Assembly: GCA_914767715.1 (NCBI GenBank)
Contig: OU612067.1
Coordinates: 2,852,001-2,916,000, forward strand
Direction of reading: 5' to 3'
DNA: 64,000 bases
Origin: Membranipora membranacea
Lineage: Eukaryota > Bryozoa > Gymnolaemata > Cheilostomatida > Membraniporidae
In this document: in pieces, positions 1 through 12,078 of the stretch
Layout: each line of letters begins with the position of its first letter
Position numbering within the stretch: the first letter of the stretch is position 1
The notes under the pieces: generated by a model
Told to the model about the DNA's origin: nothing
The model's input: only the letters and a program-made list of their open reading frames with translations
Databases searched by the model: none
Program-made: the position numbers and the translations under genes

Positions 1-1794
1 TATATGTATATATGCCTCTATGTAGGTATATGTATATACGCCTCTATATAGGTATATGTATATATATAGGTATATGTATATATATATATAGGTATATGTA
101 TATATGCCTCTATATAGGTATATGTATATATGCCTCTATATAGGTATATGTGTATACGCCTCTATATAGGTATATGTATATACGCCTCTATGTAGGTATA
201 TGTATATACGCCTCTATGTCGGTATATGTATATACGCCTCTATATAGGTATATGTATATATATATATAGGTATATGTATATATGCCTCTATATAGGTATA
301 TGTATATATGCCTCTATGTAGGTATATGTATATACGGCTCTATATAGGTATATGTATATACGCCTCTATGTAGGTATATGTATATATGCCTCTATGTAGG
401 TATATGTATATACGCATCTATGTAGGTATATGTATATACGCCTCTATGTAGGTATATGTATATATGCCTCTATATAGGTATATGTATATACGCCTCTATA
501 TAGGTATATGTATATACGCATCTATGTAGGTATATGTATATACGCCTCTATGTAGGTATATGTATATATGCCTCTATATAGGTATATGTATATATATATA
601 GGTATATGTATATACGCCTCTATATAGGTATATGTATATATATATATAGGTATATGTATATATGCCTCTATATAGGTATATGTATATATGCCTCTATGTA
701 GGTATATGTATATACGCCTCTATGTAGGTATATGTATATATGCCTCTATATAGGTATATGTATATACGCATCTATGTAGGTATATGTATATACGCCTCTA
801 TGTAGGTATATGTATATATGCCTCTATATAGGTATATGTATATACGGCTCTATATAGGTATATGTATATATGCCTCTATATAGGTATATGTATATACGCC
901 TCTATGTAGGTATATGTATATATGCCTCTATATAGGTATATGTATATACGCATCTATGTAGGTATATGTATATACGCCTCTATGTAGGTATATGTATATA
1001 TGCCTCTATATAGGTATATGTATATACGCATCTATGTAGGTATATGTATATACGCCTCTATGTAGGTATATGTATATACGCCTCTATGTAGGTATATGTA
1101 TATATGCCTCTATATAGGTATATGTATATACGCCTCTATATAGGTAGATGTATATACGGCTCTATATAGGTATATGTATATATGCCTCTATATAGGTATA
1201 TGTATATATGCCTCTATATAGGTATATGTGTATACGCCTCTATGTAGGTATATGTATATATGCCTCTATGTAGGTATATGTATATACGGCTCTATATAGG
1301 TATATGTATATACGCCTCTATGTAGGTATATGTATATATGCCTCTATGTAGGTATATGTATATACGCATCTATGTAGGTATATGTATATACGCCTCTATG
1401 TAGGTATATGTATATATGCCTCTATATAGGTATATGTATATACGCCTCTATATAGGTATATGTATATACGCATCTATGTAGGTATATGTATATACGCCTC
1501 TATGTAGGTATATGTATATATGCCTCTATATAGGTATATGTATATATATATAGGTATATGTATATACGCCTCTATATAGGTATATGTATATATATATATA
1601 GGTCTATGTATATATGCCTCTATATAGGTATATGTATATACGGCTCTATATAGGTATATGTATATATGCCTCTATATAGGTATATGTATATATGCCTCTA
1701 TATAGGTATATGTGTATACGCCTCTATGTAGGTATATGTATATATGCCTCTATGTAGGTATATGTATATACGCCTCTATGTAGGTATATGTATA
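1..1794. repeat. 26-bp AT-rich satellite array
   Basis: The stretch is one uninterrupted tandem array. The unit is about 26 bp, built from a core like ggtatatgtatata followed by cgcctctatgta, with two common alternatives (tgcctctatata, and a shortened unit lacking the cctct block). Variant order is not random: the series containing two short units around 580-660 recurs around 1535-1610, so there is a longer period of roughly 950 bp on top of the 26-bp one. The array runs off the left edge, so its full size is unknown. Open frames across it are by-products of the repeat. Confidence 0.97.
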
Positions 1795-2149
1795 TACCTG
1801 TCTAGTTATATGTCTAAGACCAACTGCCTTCTGTTTATATATATAATGTTGATTTTAATATCAAGTCCCTGGTGTATATATATATATATATATATTTACT
1901 CCATTCTATTTATGACATGTTATTCCTATTTTTAGTAAATGATTTAAGGCAATTTCTATGATTCTAAGTTTTGAGCTTTTGTTTGTCATATAAATTCTGT
2001 AGTTTACATTGGCGGGTGGATGAGCTTAACTTGTTATTGTTGAATTGTTTAGGGTGGGTTTCTGTTTGCTTGATGAGCGATGATCCGTGACTATATTAAC
2101 CTGTCGGCTGCATCGCTAAGATGTCTCAATTTTGTCTGTTCTTTTTTAG
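1795..2149. other. No gene visible between satellite and first exon
   Basis: AT-rich sequence with a short (TA)n run near 1875-1893. I see no coding exon here. The 5' exon(s) of the gene that follows could lie further left, outside the window. Confidence 0.5.
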
Positions 2150-4136
2150 CTCCCCCAAAGCTGGAGGATTTCAGGTGTAACTGGCGATTGTCGTCAGCAG
2201 CTTGGTATTGCTCATTCAATAATCCGTTACGACATCTGTGGAGGGAGGGTAATACTGTGATACTACGAGGATGTGATACTTCAGCATCTGGTAAATGCTG
2301 GCCAGACATTGAGAGATCACTCACACCAGCAGATGGTAACACTAATCGATCTGAGATACGTCTACCTCTCAATCTGCCTGCTGCCACCTGGCGATTCCAT
2401 GGCCTGATCTCAGCTGGAGGGGAGGTGAACGAACCATCAAACTATGCTACACTCAACACAAGTTTGTTTTCATGATTTGTTGGCTTTAGTCTCATTTTTA
2501 ACTGCTTTGACATCTGCTAGATCCATCATTTCTCACAGAACTTTATGTATGATATACTCTATGGAATCAGAAGTGGATAAACAGTAAATATCTGTGAGGT
2601 CCACCACCTGCAGTCATTCTTTGTTTGGTACTTTACAAGCCATTCATTCTAACCAGTTTCTGCGGAACAAGACTAAAAATACCTGCTGTCTATTGTGTTT
2701 GCACACCCCAAAGGCAGTATAAAGATCCCCTCTGCCTTTTTGATGTGTAGCCATGTTTCCAGCAGACAAGGGTATGACTTTAGTACCATCTGTACTCCAG
2801 TGGGGATAACTCACCAAGGACTGAAGACTATGACTTGACTTGACTTGCGGTTTTTCTGGGAGGGTTTTCAGTTTTTTTTGGCACCTCTTCCTGTATCTTG
2901 AAGTGTGATTGATATCTCCAGACGTTATGCATGTGTTTGTCTATCACAGGTGTCAGGTGTGTGTTTCCACAGGACTTCCATGGCTACATAGACCCTTATT
3001 CAACTGTTCCTGCTCGGCAGGTGTTTTGGGGGAGGCTGACTTTTTCTTCAGAAGAACGGTTCTCCACTATCTGTGATGCTTGGTATGTGGAGAGTGCCCC
3101 TAACGGTGCCACGGGCTGGAAGTGTACTAATGGGGAATGGGTCATGCGCACATATTGTAATAGAAGACCTGGTAAGTTACATAAGAGGCAGGACTGCTAA
3201 CCAGCCATCCTTTTTTTCAAATCGGCCAATTCAAGATTCAGAAATTCAACCTAAGTTTCCCCTTGCTGCTGATTACTGACATAGTAGTTTATCTTCCATG
3301 AAAGTTGATGGATTCAAATTAGTTGATTAATGGTTCTCCTGCATTTGTCTCTGCTGTAATGATGTAATGTGTTGATGTGACATGAACTCCACCATCTTTG
3401 CTAAATGTCTGTAGGTGCAAGCGGAACAGCTGGGATGAATCAAATGACGATTGGATATGTCACCGGTTCGGCTGTTATATTGGTGTTGGCTTGCATCTGC
3501 CTCTTGTTTCTGATTGTGTAAGTTTTACAATGTCGTTAATAAAATAAAGGCCCAATCCAAAGAACCTCAATTCAAGATGCGCAGCTTACATGTTCACAAT
3601 TTCCTATACACTTACCTATCCCAATTTTCTTATTTATTGCTCGTGAATAAGGTGTAATCACAATGATTTTGTGCTACCATTATTCAATTGATTTGGAGCT
3701 CAGATTTTTGCAATTTCTTCGGAGCAAGAGTCGACCTATATTACTAGGATTGTTACGCCAATAACTTGGTGACATTGTTATATCCCGGCAGTTTAACAAA
3801 TCAAAACCATGAGCTGTGGTTGGCTATGCTTGAGAATTAGGCTTCAGGCTCAAAACAATCTTCATTGCATCTCTCATTATATTATCTGGATCCATTAAGT
3901 GGCCAATAAGTGAGCTCAAGAATTGAGAATAAGCTGAGCACTGAGCGTTTAGGTTTGAGACTGACTACCAATTTTCTCTTTGTTATGGTCCCATATTGTC
4001 TTATTCACAATGTATCTGTTATTGATGTAGTTATAGGAGGATGAGAAACAGAGATCAGACATCAAGAGTTCAGTATGATAAAAACAACAACTGCCGCGTC
4101 AATATAAGGAGAACTAAATCTGATATTTTTGAGTAA
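2150..4136 (+). CDS. Unrecognised single-pass membrane protein, 3' exons (5' end missing)
   Basis: Four exons join in frame: 2150-2424, 2973-3171, 3415-3517 and 4031-4136, each with GT..AG borders. The first needs one base from an upstream exon, so the gene begins further 5'; a start at 2080 reading straight into exon 2150 is a weaker option. The ectodomain is rich in Cys and Trp (AAWYCSF, GKCWPDI, ICDAWYVE, GWKCTNGEW, RTYCNR). Exon 3415-3517 encodes a hydrophobic transmembrane segment (AVILVLACICLLFLIV). A basic 34-residue tail with NIRRTKSDIFE and a TAA follows. This is the layout of a type I surface receptor or adhesion protein. I do not recognise the extracellular domain and assign no function. 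The border at 2973 was chosen over cacag at 2950 because only it keeps the frame from 2424. Confidence 0.72.
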
Positions 4137-5541
4137 CCCTCTGCAGATAAAGGTCAGGCGATAGAACATATGAATAGTAATATAGATATCATGAGTGAAC
4201 CTATCAAGTTGTGTAACGTTGTTCTTTTCTTTTGTTAAAACCATACTTACGTCCATTATCAGTTGTAGCCTGGACAGTTACTAAGTGCATTTCTGGGTTA
4301 TCTTCTCAGTTGTTAAGAGAGGGCAACTCCTCATGTTGTCTAAAGATTGTTTGCTAACAACAAAAATCACCACATACTACAACCATCAGGCCAAAACTAT
4401 TATCATATTATATTATTGTTTTTTTAGATGACATATAAGACAGCACAATGACACTGATATTCTAGTTCTGAGAAGACCTACTTTAGCTTCCAGCAAAGGG
4501 CAGAGAACTTCAAAACTGACTAACTATTGATATTCAACTAATTCCCAACGTCTGTATTATTTGTTCATATTCAGTTAGCTTGATAGGATGTGAAATCCCA
4601 GGACATCTATTGATGAATGAGAACTAACCTACAGCAAGTGACCTTTGAAAACTTCACATATTATTGCACATTTATTCTTTGTAATATATAATTTCTGTCG
4701 TCCGAATTGAACTATATACATGTATATTCTAATTTCACCAAATTCTGTCAACTATTGTGTCTCAATACAAACAACTATGACCTTAACTCACTTGAAAATT
4801 GAATTTCCAGCGTCGCTGTTTAGATATATAAATTATAATTGACATAGGAACCCGGAGGGTGCATGTGCCAGAAAAGGATGCAAAGCACTTGGGTAACACC
4901 ATATGGGGAATTCTGAGGGGCATTGTAAGCTGCCCCTAGTGTGTGCTGAATTGAAGCCCCTGCCGCCAAAGCATATTAAGCAGTATAAATAATAATAGAA
5001 ATCCACACAGAGCAGATTTTGACATGAGCTATTACAATTATAGATATTTAGGCCTTTTCGATTACCATTGTAGGGAAGGCAGTACCTCCCTGCCTCCTCT
5101 TACACTACTGGGCCTTTTCCTGTTCCTAGATTGAAACCCAAAAAGTCGAATTCCCAATGAAAGCCATGCTGAGTTTTGATAATGCTCCGTAAGGATTACA
5201 TATTTAAAACAGATTAAAGACTGAAGACTGATGGGGAAAAGGTTTGTTGTGGGGGGGACAAACCTTGTCGACTCTTGCGAACGAGCTATCGAGAAGCCGC
5301 GTCGTCCCCTCTTGAAATCATAGAAAACTCCGGGGATAAATTGTTCCCCCTTTCCAACATTCCCCACAATAAAGCTTGTCAAGACAAGCTAAATTATTTA
5401 TTGCTTTGCTGGTACAGCAGTTAGTTAACTTATTTATTGTCCAAACTGTTCAAAACCGACGGATGAAAGTTTGGTTATAAGACATTATTAAATTATTTAT
5501 TCATCTTTATATTAGTTGCAGGAATGTTTACACATTTCTTT
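4137..5541. other. Intergenic; possible alternative last exon at 4440-4530
   Basis: A possible alternative terminal exon for the preceding gene lies at 4440-4530 (see findings). At 5372-5390 there is a near-palindrome (agcttgtc / gacaagct arms). A stretch around 5050-5130 resembles one around 9165-9230 (both contain ctccctgcctcc), suggesting a shared dispersed repeat. No other coding signal seen. Confidence 0.4.
5496..5501 (-). terminator. Polyadenylation signal of PLA2 copy A
   Basis: A canonical AATAAA on the minus strand about 40 nt after the stop codon; the paralogue has one at a matching distance. Confidence 0.7.
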
Positions 5542-7646
5542 TTACACACATTTTGTGACCCAGCTTTCGTTACACCACAACTCAGATGCAGTAGAGTTGT
5601 AACTGTTCTTTGCTCTAGCACTGACTGCTAGGTAGTAGGTTGCTCTGATAACCTGCGAAAGGAAAACAGCATCGGTTAGAAAAACAGAGCAATGGTTATT
5701 ATTGGCAAACACCCAACTTATTGTTCTAATATGAGTGTATAAGTTTAGGATTGTATGAATGAATTTCGACCACTGTGGCTTCCATCGCTGTAGCTTCCGT
5801 CACTGTAGCTGCTATCACTGTATATTCGATCACTGTATATTTGATCAATGTAGGTTTTAGTTGTATTCACTATTAAAAGGTCGTCATGACTCAAAACTAG
5901 TGACTCATCAAGGTAATGATAATAATATAGTCTGTTAGCCTCTCTCCTGTTGAACCAAAATCATCCAGAATTACAGGGGGGGGGAGTTCCCTGACAGAAT
6001 ATTTACACTGACGTTGACAAGTTGTGAAAAGGTTAGAAACCTTGCATGTCGACTGATAGACAGGAAATAACACGCAGCTAGGATATGGCTGACATTCAAC
6101 AGCGCATCACAATGTTTCATTGATAAGTGCTAGCCAGCCTGCAGATAATAATATGTCGTAATCACCCAAATATATTACCTCAGGGTAATGGTATATCCTT
6201 ATTCTGTAATAATATCATATCAATGGTCATGGTGATTTCCACTGCAGACCCATAAAATGGTGGCAGCACAGCGTCTTTGGACCTGTCTCTTTGTTTGCAA
6301 TAGCAAACAGCGCAAGCCTAATAAAGCAAATCTTCTCCTTTTCTGATCTGTTTATTAGTTAATGGTCTGCGGTTATTTGAATTCATACTTTATAGTCTGA
6401 AAGTACTGAAGGGTTCTTACTGACAGGGGATAGCACCAAGGAGTACTCCTTGATAGCACACAGATAAGTTACTTAATTTCTTACCTCACAGAATCCTTTG
6501 AATCTTCTGTTTGCAGGGTCATCACAGTGTTGTTTAAGGTTTGCATGAAACCTTTTGTCGCAGGTCCTTCGGTCGACACCAAATTTCACTCCCTGCAAAA
6601 GAGATTGCAGTTTGAACACCTTTACACTACAATAACTTATCTTTCATCAAAATGTATTTGAATTATTTATCCAGAACAGCATCACATCCCGGACAGGTTG
6701 AAAAAGAATCATGGTACTTACGCAATAATAGCACTGATCATGTTTATAACACGACTCCATAAAGGTTTTCTTGTAGAAGAAGGGTAGTCCACCAGGTATA
6801 GAACATCCATCGCTGTGTCCTGTGCAAGTTTAAAGCGACAATACGTAGTAGAACAACTAAAGTACATAACACCAACTCAAACTTGCTTTAGAATTAATAT
6901 AACCATTATGTATCTACTATGATGTTTGCATATGTATATAAATAGACAGTTTTCCGAGCTCTTATTTATGCCTCAATTTGGAGTTGTCCTCTCTCCAGTT
7001 TGGTACTTTTAACCCATGCCGCATAGAAAAAACCTGCTGAAAGAGGGTTATCTTGAAAACCTCTTATGATAGGAAAATAATAATAATAATAATAATCATC
7101 ATCATCAGGTCATAATGATCAGGTCTGATTCAGAGTCTGCACCATTGAGAACCCTGTGAGACCGGGTTTCCAAATCATTGGAGGCTTGAAAGTTCATAAA
7201 TATTTATTTTAGTGACAGAACTCATGAAAAATTCTGCCAAATTGTCCGCAAAACAGGCAGAAAATGCTATTATTGACTATCCAATTACTAAAATTATTTC
7301 CCAAACTACGTCCATATGAGTTTTCAATAATGCAGATTCTGAATCAAAAATAATTTTTTTCCTATTATAAGCGGTTTTCAAGATTACCCTCTTTTCAGCA
7401 CGTTTTTCCTATGCGGCGTGGGTTAAAAGTACCAGACTGGAGAGAGGACAAATCCGAATTGAGGCCTAAATCAGATCTCAGAAAACTGTCAATTAGTCTA
7501 CTAGATCAGAAAGTTGTAACAGTCAACTTGTCATATTTATATTGGTATTGAACAAAATGAAGTATCTTACCATGATTACAGTCCACTGCCAGAGCAGAGA
7601 GTACACACACAGAAATGAGCAGAGAGGCGGTGATCAGATGATGCAT
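5542..7646 (-). CDS. Secreted conodipine-like phospholipase A2 (copy A)
   Basis: Complete four-exon gene: 7571-7646, 6722-6819, 6485-6592 and 5652-5542, total 393 nt, 130 residues. Residues 1-20 form a hydrophobic signal peptide ending at about SALA, so the product is secreted. The active site is in exon 2: ESCYKHDQCYYC, with catalytic His52-Asp53. The preceding GCSIPGGLPF fits the calcium-loop region of conodipine-type (group IX) PLA2s. Exon 3 has GVKFGVDRRTCD and NLKQHCDD, further family cysteines. The C-terminus has a glycosylation sequon (NST) and CNESWVTKC. Known relatives hydrolyse the sn-2 ester of phospholipids with Ca2+; activity here is inferred. An AATAAA signal on this strand (5501-5496) follows the stop by about 40 nt. 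A 32-bp palindrome lies about 100 bp upstream of the ATG, and intron 1 carries an inverted-repeat element. It is a paralogue of the gene at 18708-20564, with identical exon phases. Confidence 0.93.
5769..5855. repeat. Degenerate ~18-bp tandem repeat
   Basis: About five imperfect copies of a motif like tcactgtagcttcc, decaying to tcactgtatattcg at the right end. It lies within intron 3 of PLA2 copy A (5653-6484). Confidence 0.6.
6945..7490. mobile_element. Inverted-repeat (MITE-like) element in intron 1 of PLA2 copy A
   Basis: The ends are gacagttttc and gaaaactgtc. About 130 bp from each end are inverted copies of one another with scattered mismatches; for example ggtacttttaaccca on the left pairs with tgggttaaaagtacc on the right. 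The arms enclose about 290 bp, including (AAT)n. No coding capacity, so it is non-autonomous. No clear target duplication was found. It is absent from the corresponding intron of copy B. Confidence 0.75.
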
Positions 7647-7743
7647 GATGGGACTGTGTCAGTGACAGGAGTCTTCGAGACTGGATACTGATCCCCTGAA
7701 CGCTGAATTCAACTCAAGACAACCTACTCACTGCCCGCATTGC

Positions 7744-7775
7744 AGCCTGTCTTGACAAGCTTGTCAAGACAGGCT
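7744..7775. repeat. Perfect 32-bp palindrome upstream of PLA2 copy A
   Basis: The left arm agcctgtcttgacaag is followed directly by its exact reverse complement, with no spacer. It begins where upstream homology between the two PLA2 genes stops (gcccgcatt in both). Confidence 0.85.
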
Positions 7776-8384
7776 ACCTGCATAGACAAAAGTTAGTGTC
7801 AATTATATAACTGTAGCCCAATATTATATAATTGGGGTGACATTGTCTGTAGTGAGCCTGTATGTAGATGGCCAGGCAAGATAGATGCTGTAATAAAGAT
7901 AGATTGCTAGGTCATATATTCCCTTCATCCCATCCTCCTCAAACACGACCAAACAATCACCACTACACTAATTAGCATGTTAATCTTTGTGCATGCTGAA
8001 GACCCAAGTCCTAAATAGCGCCACACAGACACAAGATTTTTTACAGGAACTACCAACATTGATCTTTCGCAAAAAAAATCAAGTAAAAATGTGACAGTAT
8101 ATTTTTTATTGCCACTGATGTTGCCAATACAAGAAAGAAACCCACTATTTTAGTTCAAATTTATACCCACCGTAAAATCATCACTATCATTAGTATGCGA
8201 TTTCGATTGATTCTCAGACCAAACCAAATCTATTCGGGTAAAAAATTGAGATCAATTCAGATATTTATTACTGCTTACCGTAAGAATAATATACACTTTA
8301 TTTGCTATTCAGTCCTCTTATCTTATCGGTGCCAATGAGAAAAAACTCACATAGGCAGGGCTGTAGTTTAGAAAAACGGTAGCT
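7776..8384. other. Intergenic, no gene seen
   Basis: AT-rich single-copy-looking sequence between the PLA2 copy A promoter region and the minisatellite. No exon-like or RNA-like signal recognised. Confidence 0.5.
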
Positions 8385-9088
8385 CACCAGTAGGGGTGCT
8401 GTAAGCTCCTCCCCGATACCAGGAGGGGTGCTGTAAGCTCCTCCCCGATACCAGGAGGGGTGCTGTAAGCTCCTCCCCGATACCAGGAGGGGTGCTGTAA
8501 CCTCCTCCCCGATACCAGGAGGGGTGCTGTAACCTCCTCCCCGATACCAGGAGGGGTGCTGTAACCTCCTCCCCGATACCAGGAGGGGTGCTGTAACCTC
8601 CTCCCCGATACCAGGAGGGGTGCTGTAAGCTCCTCCCCGATACCAGGAGGGGTGCTGTAACCTCCTCCCCGATACCAGTAGGGGTGCTGTAAGCTCCTCC
8701 CCGATACCAGGAGGGGTGCTGTAAGCTCCTCCCCGATACCAGGAGGGGTGCTGTAACCTCCTCCCCGATACCAGGAGGGGTGCTGTAACCTCCTCCCCGA
8801 TACCAGGAGGGGTGCTGTAACCTCCTCCCCGATACCAGGAGGGGTGCTGTAACCTCCTCCCCGATACCAGGAGGGGTGCTGTAAGCTCCTCCCCGATACC
8901 AGGAGGGGTGCTGTAAGCTCCTCCCCGATACCAGGAGGGGTGCTGTAAGCTCCTCCCCGATACCAGGAGGGGGGCTGTAACCTCCTCCCCGATACCAGGA
9001 GGGGTGCTGTAAGCTCCTCCCCGATACCAGTAGGGGTGCTGTAAGCTCCTCCCCGATACCAGGAGGGGTGCTGTAACCTCCTCCCCGA
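8385..9088. repeat. 32-bp GC-rich minisatellite, about 22 copies
   Basis: Each unit contains ctcctccccgataccagga and ggggtgctgtaa. The copies are almost identical. Differences concentrate at one site (gtaaGctc versus gtaaCctc), with an occasional aGtagggg for aGgagggg and one ggggGctg. Because 32 is not a multiple of three and the unit has no stop on the minus strand, two long overlapping minus-strand frames (285 and 244 codons) with a 32-residue period appear; I regard both as artefacts. It is far more GC-rich than its surroundings. Confidence 0.97.
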
Positions 9089-9989
9089 GCAATTTAAGGC
9101 ATATAATAAGCAAATCAAAATCCCAGTGGAGCTGATTCTGGCATGGAATATCCAATTAGAGCGTTTTGTAGGCCAATCTATTGAGCATTATGGGATAGAC
9201 AGTGCCTCCCTGCCTCCCCTTGAACTACAGGCCTGATAAGGAAGATGATACATGATACAACTCATCTATTTAGCGCACCCCTGTACAACGTAAGGGTCAT
9301 GTATGAAGTGCCCACCTCCATACACAGTATGGTTAGTGACCGGGGTTCAAACTTGTGCAACTCTCAGATTGAGACGGTTGAATCCTAACCACTCTGCCAA
9401 CATGCCTCCCCACAGTGTGTTTTCGTGCTATACCAACCATGTAGTCTTGCACTCTTTGTCAATTGACTCACAGAAAAAGAAACAGACAGCTGAGTGAACC
9501 ATTTGACTGGTAAGTTGCCGCCACATTTGTGCTGCTCGATCAACAAGAAAAAAAATTAATTTCCCCATATGAAACACTAACCTGATCCACTTCCATTCAT
9601 TAATGGTATTTGATCAATCTTAGAAAAATACAAGCAGAGACACTGACTATAGCTAACCAGTAGAGAATAGTCTGCAAAAGCAGGATCAAGACTATGGCTA
9701 ATCAACTTGCTATCAACTTATCAAAACAATCAAAGAAGGCTAATATATATAACAAGGAATATTGTCTTAGATATTATGTGTAAAAAGCTATTTGTTCACA
9801 ATTTTTGTAGGGACAGAGAACGCATCAGCTGGATTGTCTTAGCAGAATTGACCTGAGACTACAATTTTAAAGTCTAGTTTTTAAGCAGCTCTGATAATTA
9901 TGAGCTATTTTATCACTTTTATCACACTATATCTAATAGTCATCAGACCTAACCTACATCATCTGACAGAGCTTACCAACAGCTACACA
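9089..9989. other. Intergenic with a SINE fragment
   Basis: Apart from the tRNA-derived SINE head at 9311-9400 and the dispersed-repeat similarity at 9165-9230, no coding or RNA signal was recognised. Confidence 0.5.
9311..9400 (-). mobile_element. tRNA-derived SINE head
   Basis: On the minus strand the stretch reads like a decayed tRNA: TGGCAGAGTGG matches the A box and AGTTTGAACCCC the B box of a Pol III internal promoter, about 60 nt apart. It lacks a clean acceptor stem, so a SINE head is likelier than a working tRNA gene. Confidence 0.5.
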
Positions 9990-10403
9990 ACCATGGTAAA
10001 TATGGACAGAGAAAGCTACAGATACTCAAGAGAAGACCTCCTGAAGTTACAACATACCAATTAAAGAGACTGTATTTTACAACTGGAGCCATATTGACTC
10101 TATTGTTAACACAGCTAGACACCGACCTCAGAACACCAAAATCGTGGAATACGAACTATTATAAGCAGTAAGCTTTCACCTAAGAGCCAAAACTGCCAAC
10201 AAAGAGATAATTACTCTAATCTCATCACCAATCCAACTTCTAGCTCAATGATGTGTAATGATAATAGAAGATCACAAAGGGCCGGATCCAGCGATGTGAG
10301 TGAAGGAGCAGGGATGTTGCATCATGCAGCACCTTGGTCGACTTCCCATCCTGGCTATGGCAACCAGACAGGCGCATAATGCCTGGTCTCAAAAGCGCAT
10401 CGG

Positions 10404-10838
10404 GTGAAACATAAAGTGAAACACAACAATATCACTGTAAAGCGGACTGCAAGCAAACCAACCATCACTCAGCCTAACCTCTTCTTAGGTAACTGCCAGT
10501 CCCTCACATCTAAGAAATCAGATGAACTCCTGACGACATGTGCCAAAGACAACATCTCGATAATCCTAGCCACAGAGACCTGGTTCAAGGAGACGAAGGA
10601 TATCACACTGCCAAACTATAAGCTCTACTCTACACAACGAGTCAGCAGATCAAGCGGCGGCACAGCAATATATGTGAAGAACAGCATTCCAACTCAGCAG
10701 ATGCAGAAGTATACTTTCAACGATGATGCAGTATCAGCAACCTGGGTCAAGGTAACATCGACTACAGCTGCTCCTAGTATCATTTACGGCTGCCTTTACC
10801 ATCCTCCTGATGCCAAAGAGGAGACTACTCTAAGCTAA
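10404..10838 (+). pseudogene. LINE endonuclease domain fragment
   Basis: The 144-codon frame carries the N-terminal half of an apurinic-type endonuclease of a CR1/L2-like LINE: LFLGNCQSLTSKK, then ILATETWFKE and the GGTAIYVKN block. A stop at 10836-10838 is followed in the same frame by the rest of the domain (SVLGGDFNT, LDKIFTNDL), so one nonsense change cuts a once longer protein. Confidence 0.85.
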
Positions 10839-12078
10839 CTCTCAAGCACGCTCACTGATATCCTTGTAAAACACCCACACCACTCCAGTGTTCTTGGTGG
10901 AGATTTCAACACGTTAGATTGTACAATCCTGGTAGATGTATTTGGCCTCACTAATATCGTCAACTTCCAAACCAGACGAGATTCGTATTTAGACAAAATT
11001 TTCACTAATGATTTATCATATCTGAAAGCTAATCGTGCTAAAAGTGCCCCCCTTGGAAAATCCTACCATACTAGGATCATTACCAGTGCTTTTTTGAAGA
11101 AATGTGAGTATATAGGCCAGCAGCAGCACCTCACTATTGTTTCATTGTGTGTAAGGATGATGAACAGAGAAAATTAAGAGCAAATAATCAGATGATATTT
11201 ATTATTGTTTGGATTTTTGAAGTGGTACTATTCCATAAGTGGGGCAATAAAAAATGTTTTGCTTAAATTATTTTCTGATGCAGATTCTACAATATTTCTG
11301 CAGAACTAACTTGCAAAAGTTACTTGGCAACATTTAGCCAATCAAATTGGATAATTTTGATGATTAGCCAATGACAGTGCAGAGCATTTTTGTTTATAAA
11401 AGATGGCCGCCAACCATGAGGCTTGCTGCATCAATTCCCACAACACAGAGTATATGATAAAATCCACTGATTAAATTGTCACAACAGCAACTGGACAATG
11501 CTCTGAGCAAAGCTGGGGATTGGGTTTTGCTGGACAAACAGCCTGAGCAGCAGGAAGCTACTGAATTACTCTGGATCAGAGAGATAAGCTACCATCATAA
11601 TGCATATGATCAGTGAACTAAACCTTAGTTCATTGATATGATCATGGGACATTATTGTGATAGAATGGAGAATGATGACAATAGAAATGAACATTCTTTC
11701 TATGCTCACAAAATCTGCTATCTGAGATTTCCATAATAAAACTAGTAGCTGCACAGAAAGCCCACACCAGGAAAAATGTGAGTGTTAAGATGAATGATTG
11801 TGATAGTTTACTTCACTTTCAGGTTTCAATGTTTTTGTTTTCTACAAGTACATTCATTTGTTTATTTCATGAACATACTAGTGTCTCTTCTAGTACTAGT
11901 AGCCTATCCTCATCCCAGGTGTTTCAATGTGATGGTAGGTTATCAATATTATTAGAAAATCAATAATTTAAAAGGATTGGGTTTACGTAAAAAAACTCTA
12001 TGGTCTAGGTCTATGTAATTGTTGACCTTACTTTCAGCAAGGAGTAACTTTGCTATTACAGCTTACTCCAGTCCAAAT

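Noticed and set aside
8385..9088. CRISPR-like regular repeat
   Set aside because: Units are contiguous with no unique spacers, and the genome is animal.
8298..9155. Two long overlapping minus-strand frames (285 and 244 codons) with 32-residue repeats
   Set aside because: They are produced by a stop-free 32-bp minisatellite read in several frames; no unique coding sequence, splice site or start context supports a gene.
9311..9400. Functional tRNA gene
   Set aside because: A and B boxes are present but no complete cloverleaf with paired acceptor stem could be folded by eye; a SINE head is likelier.
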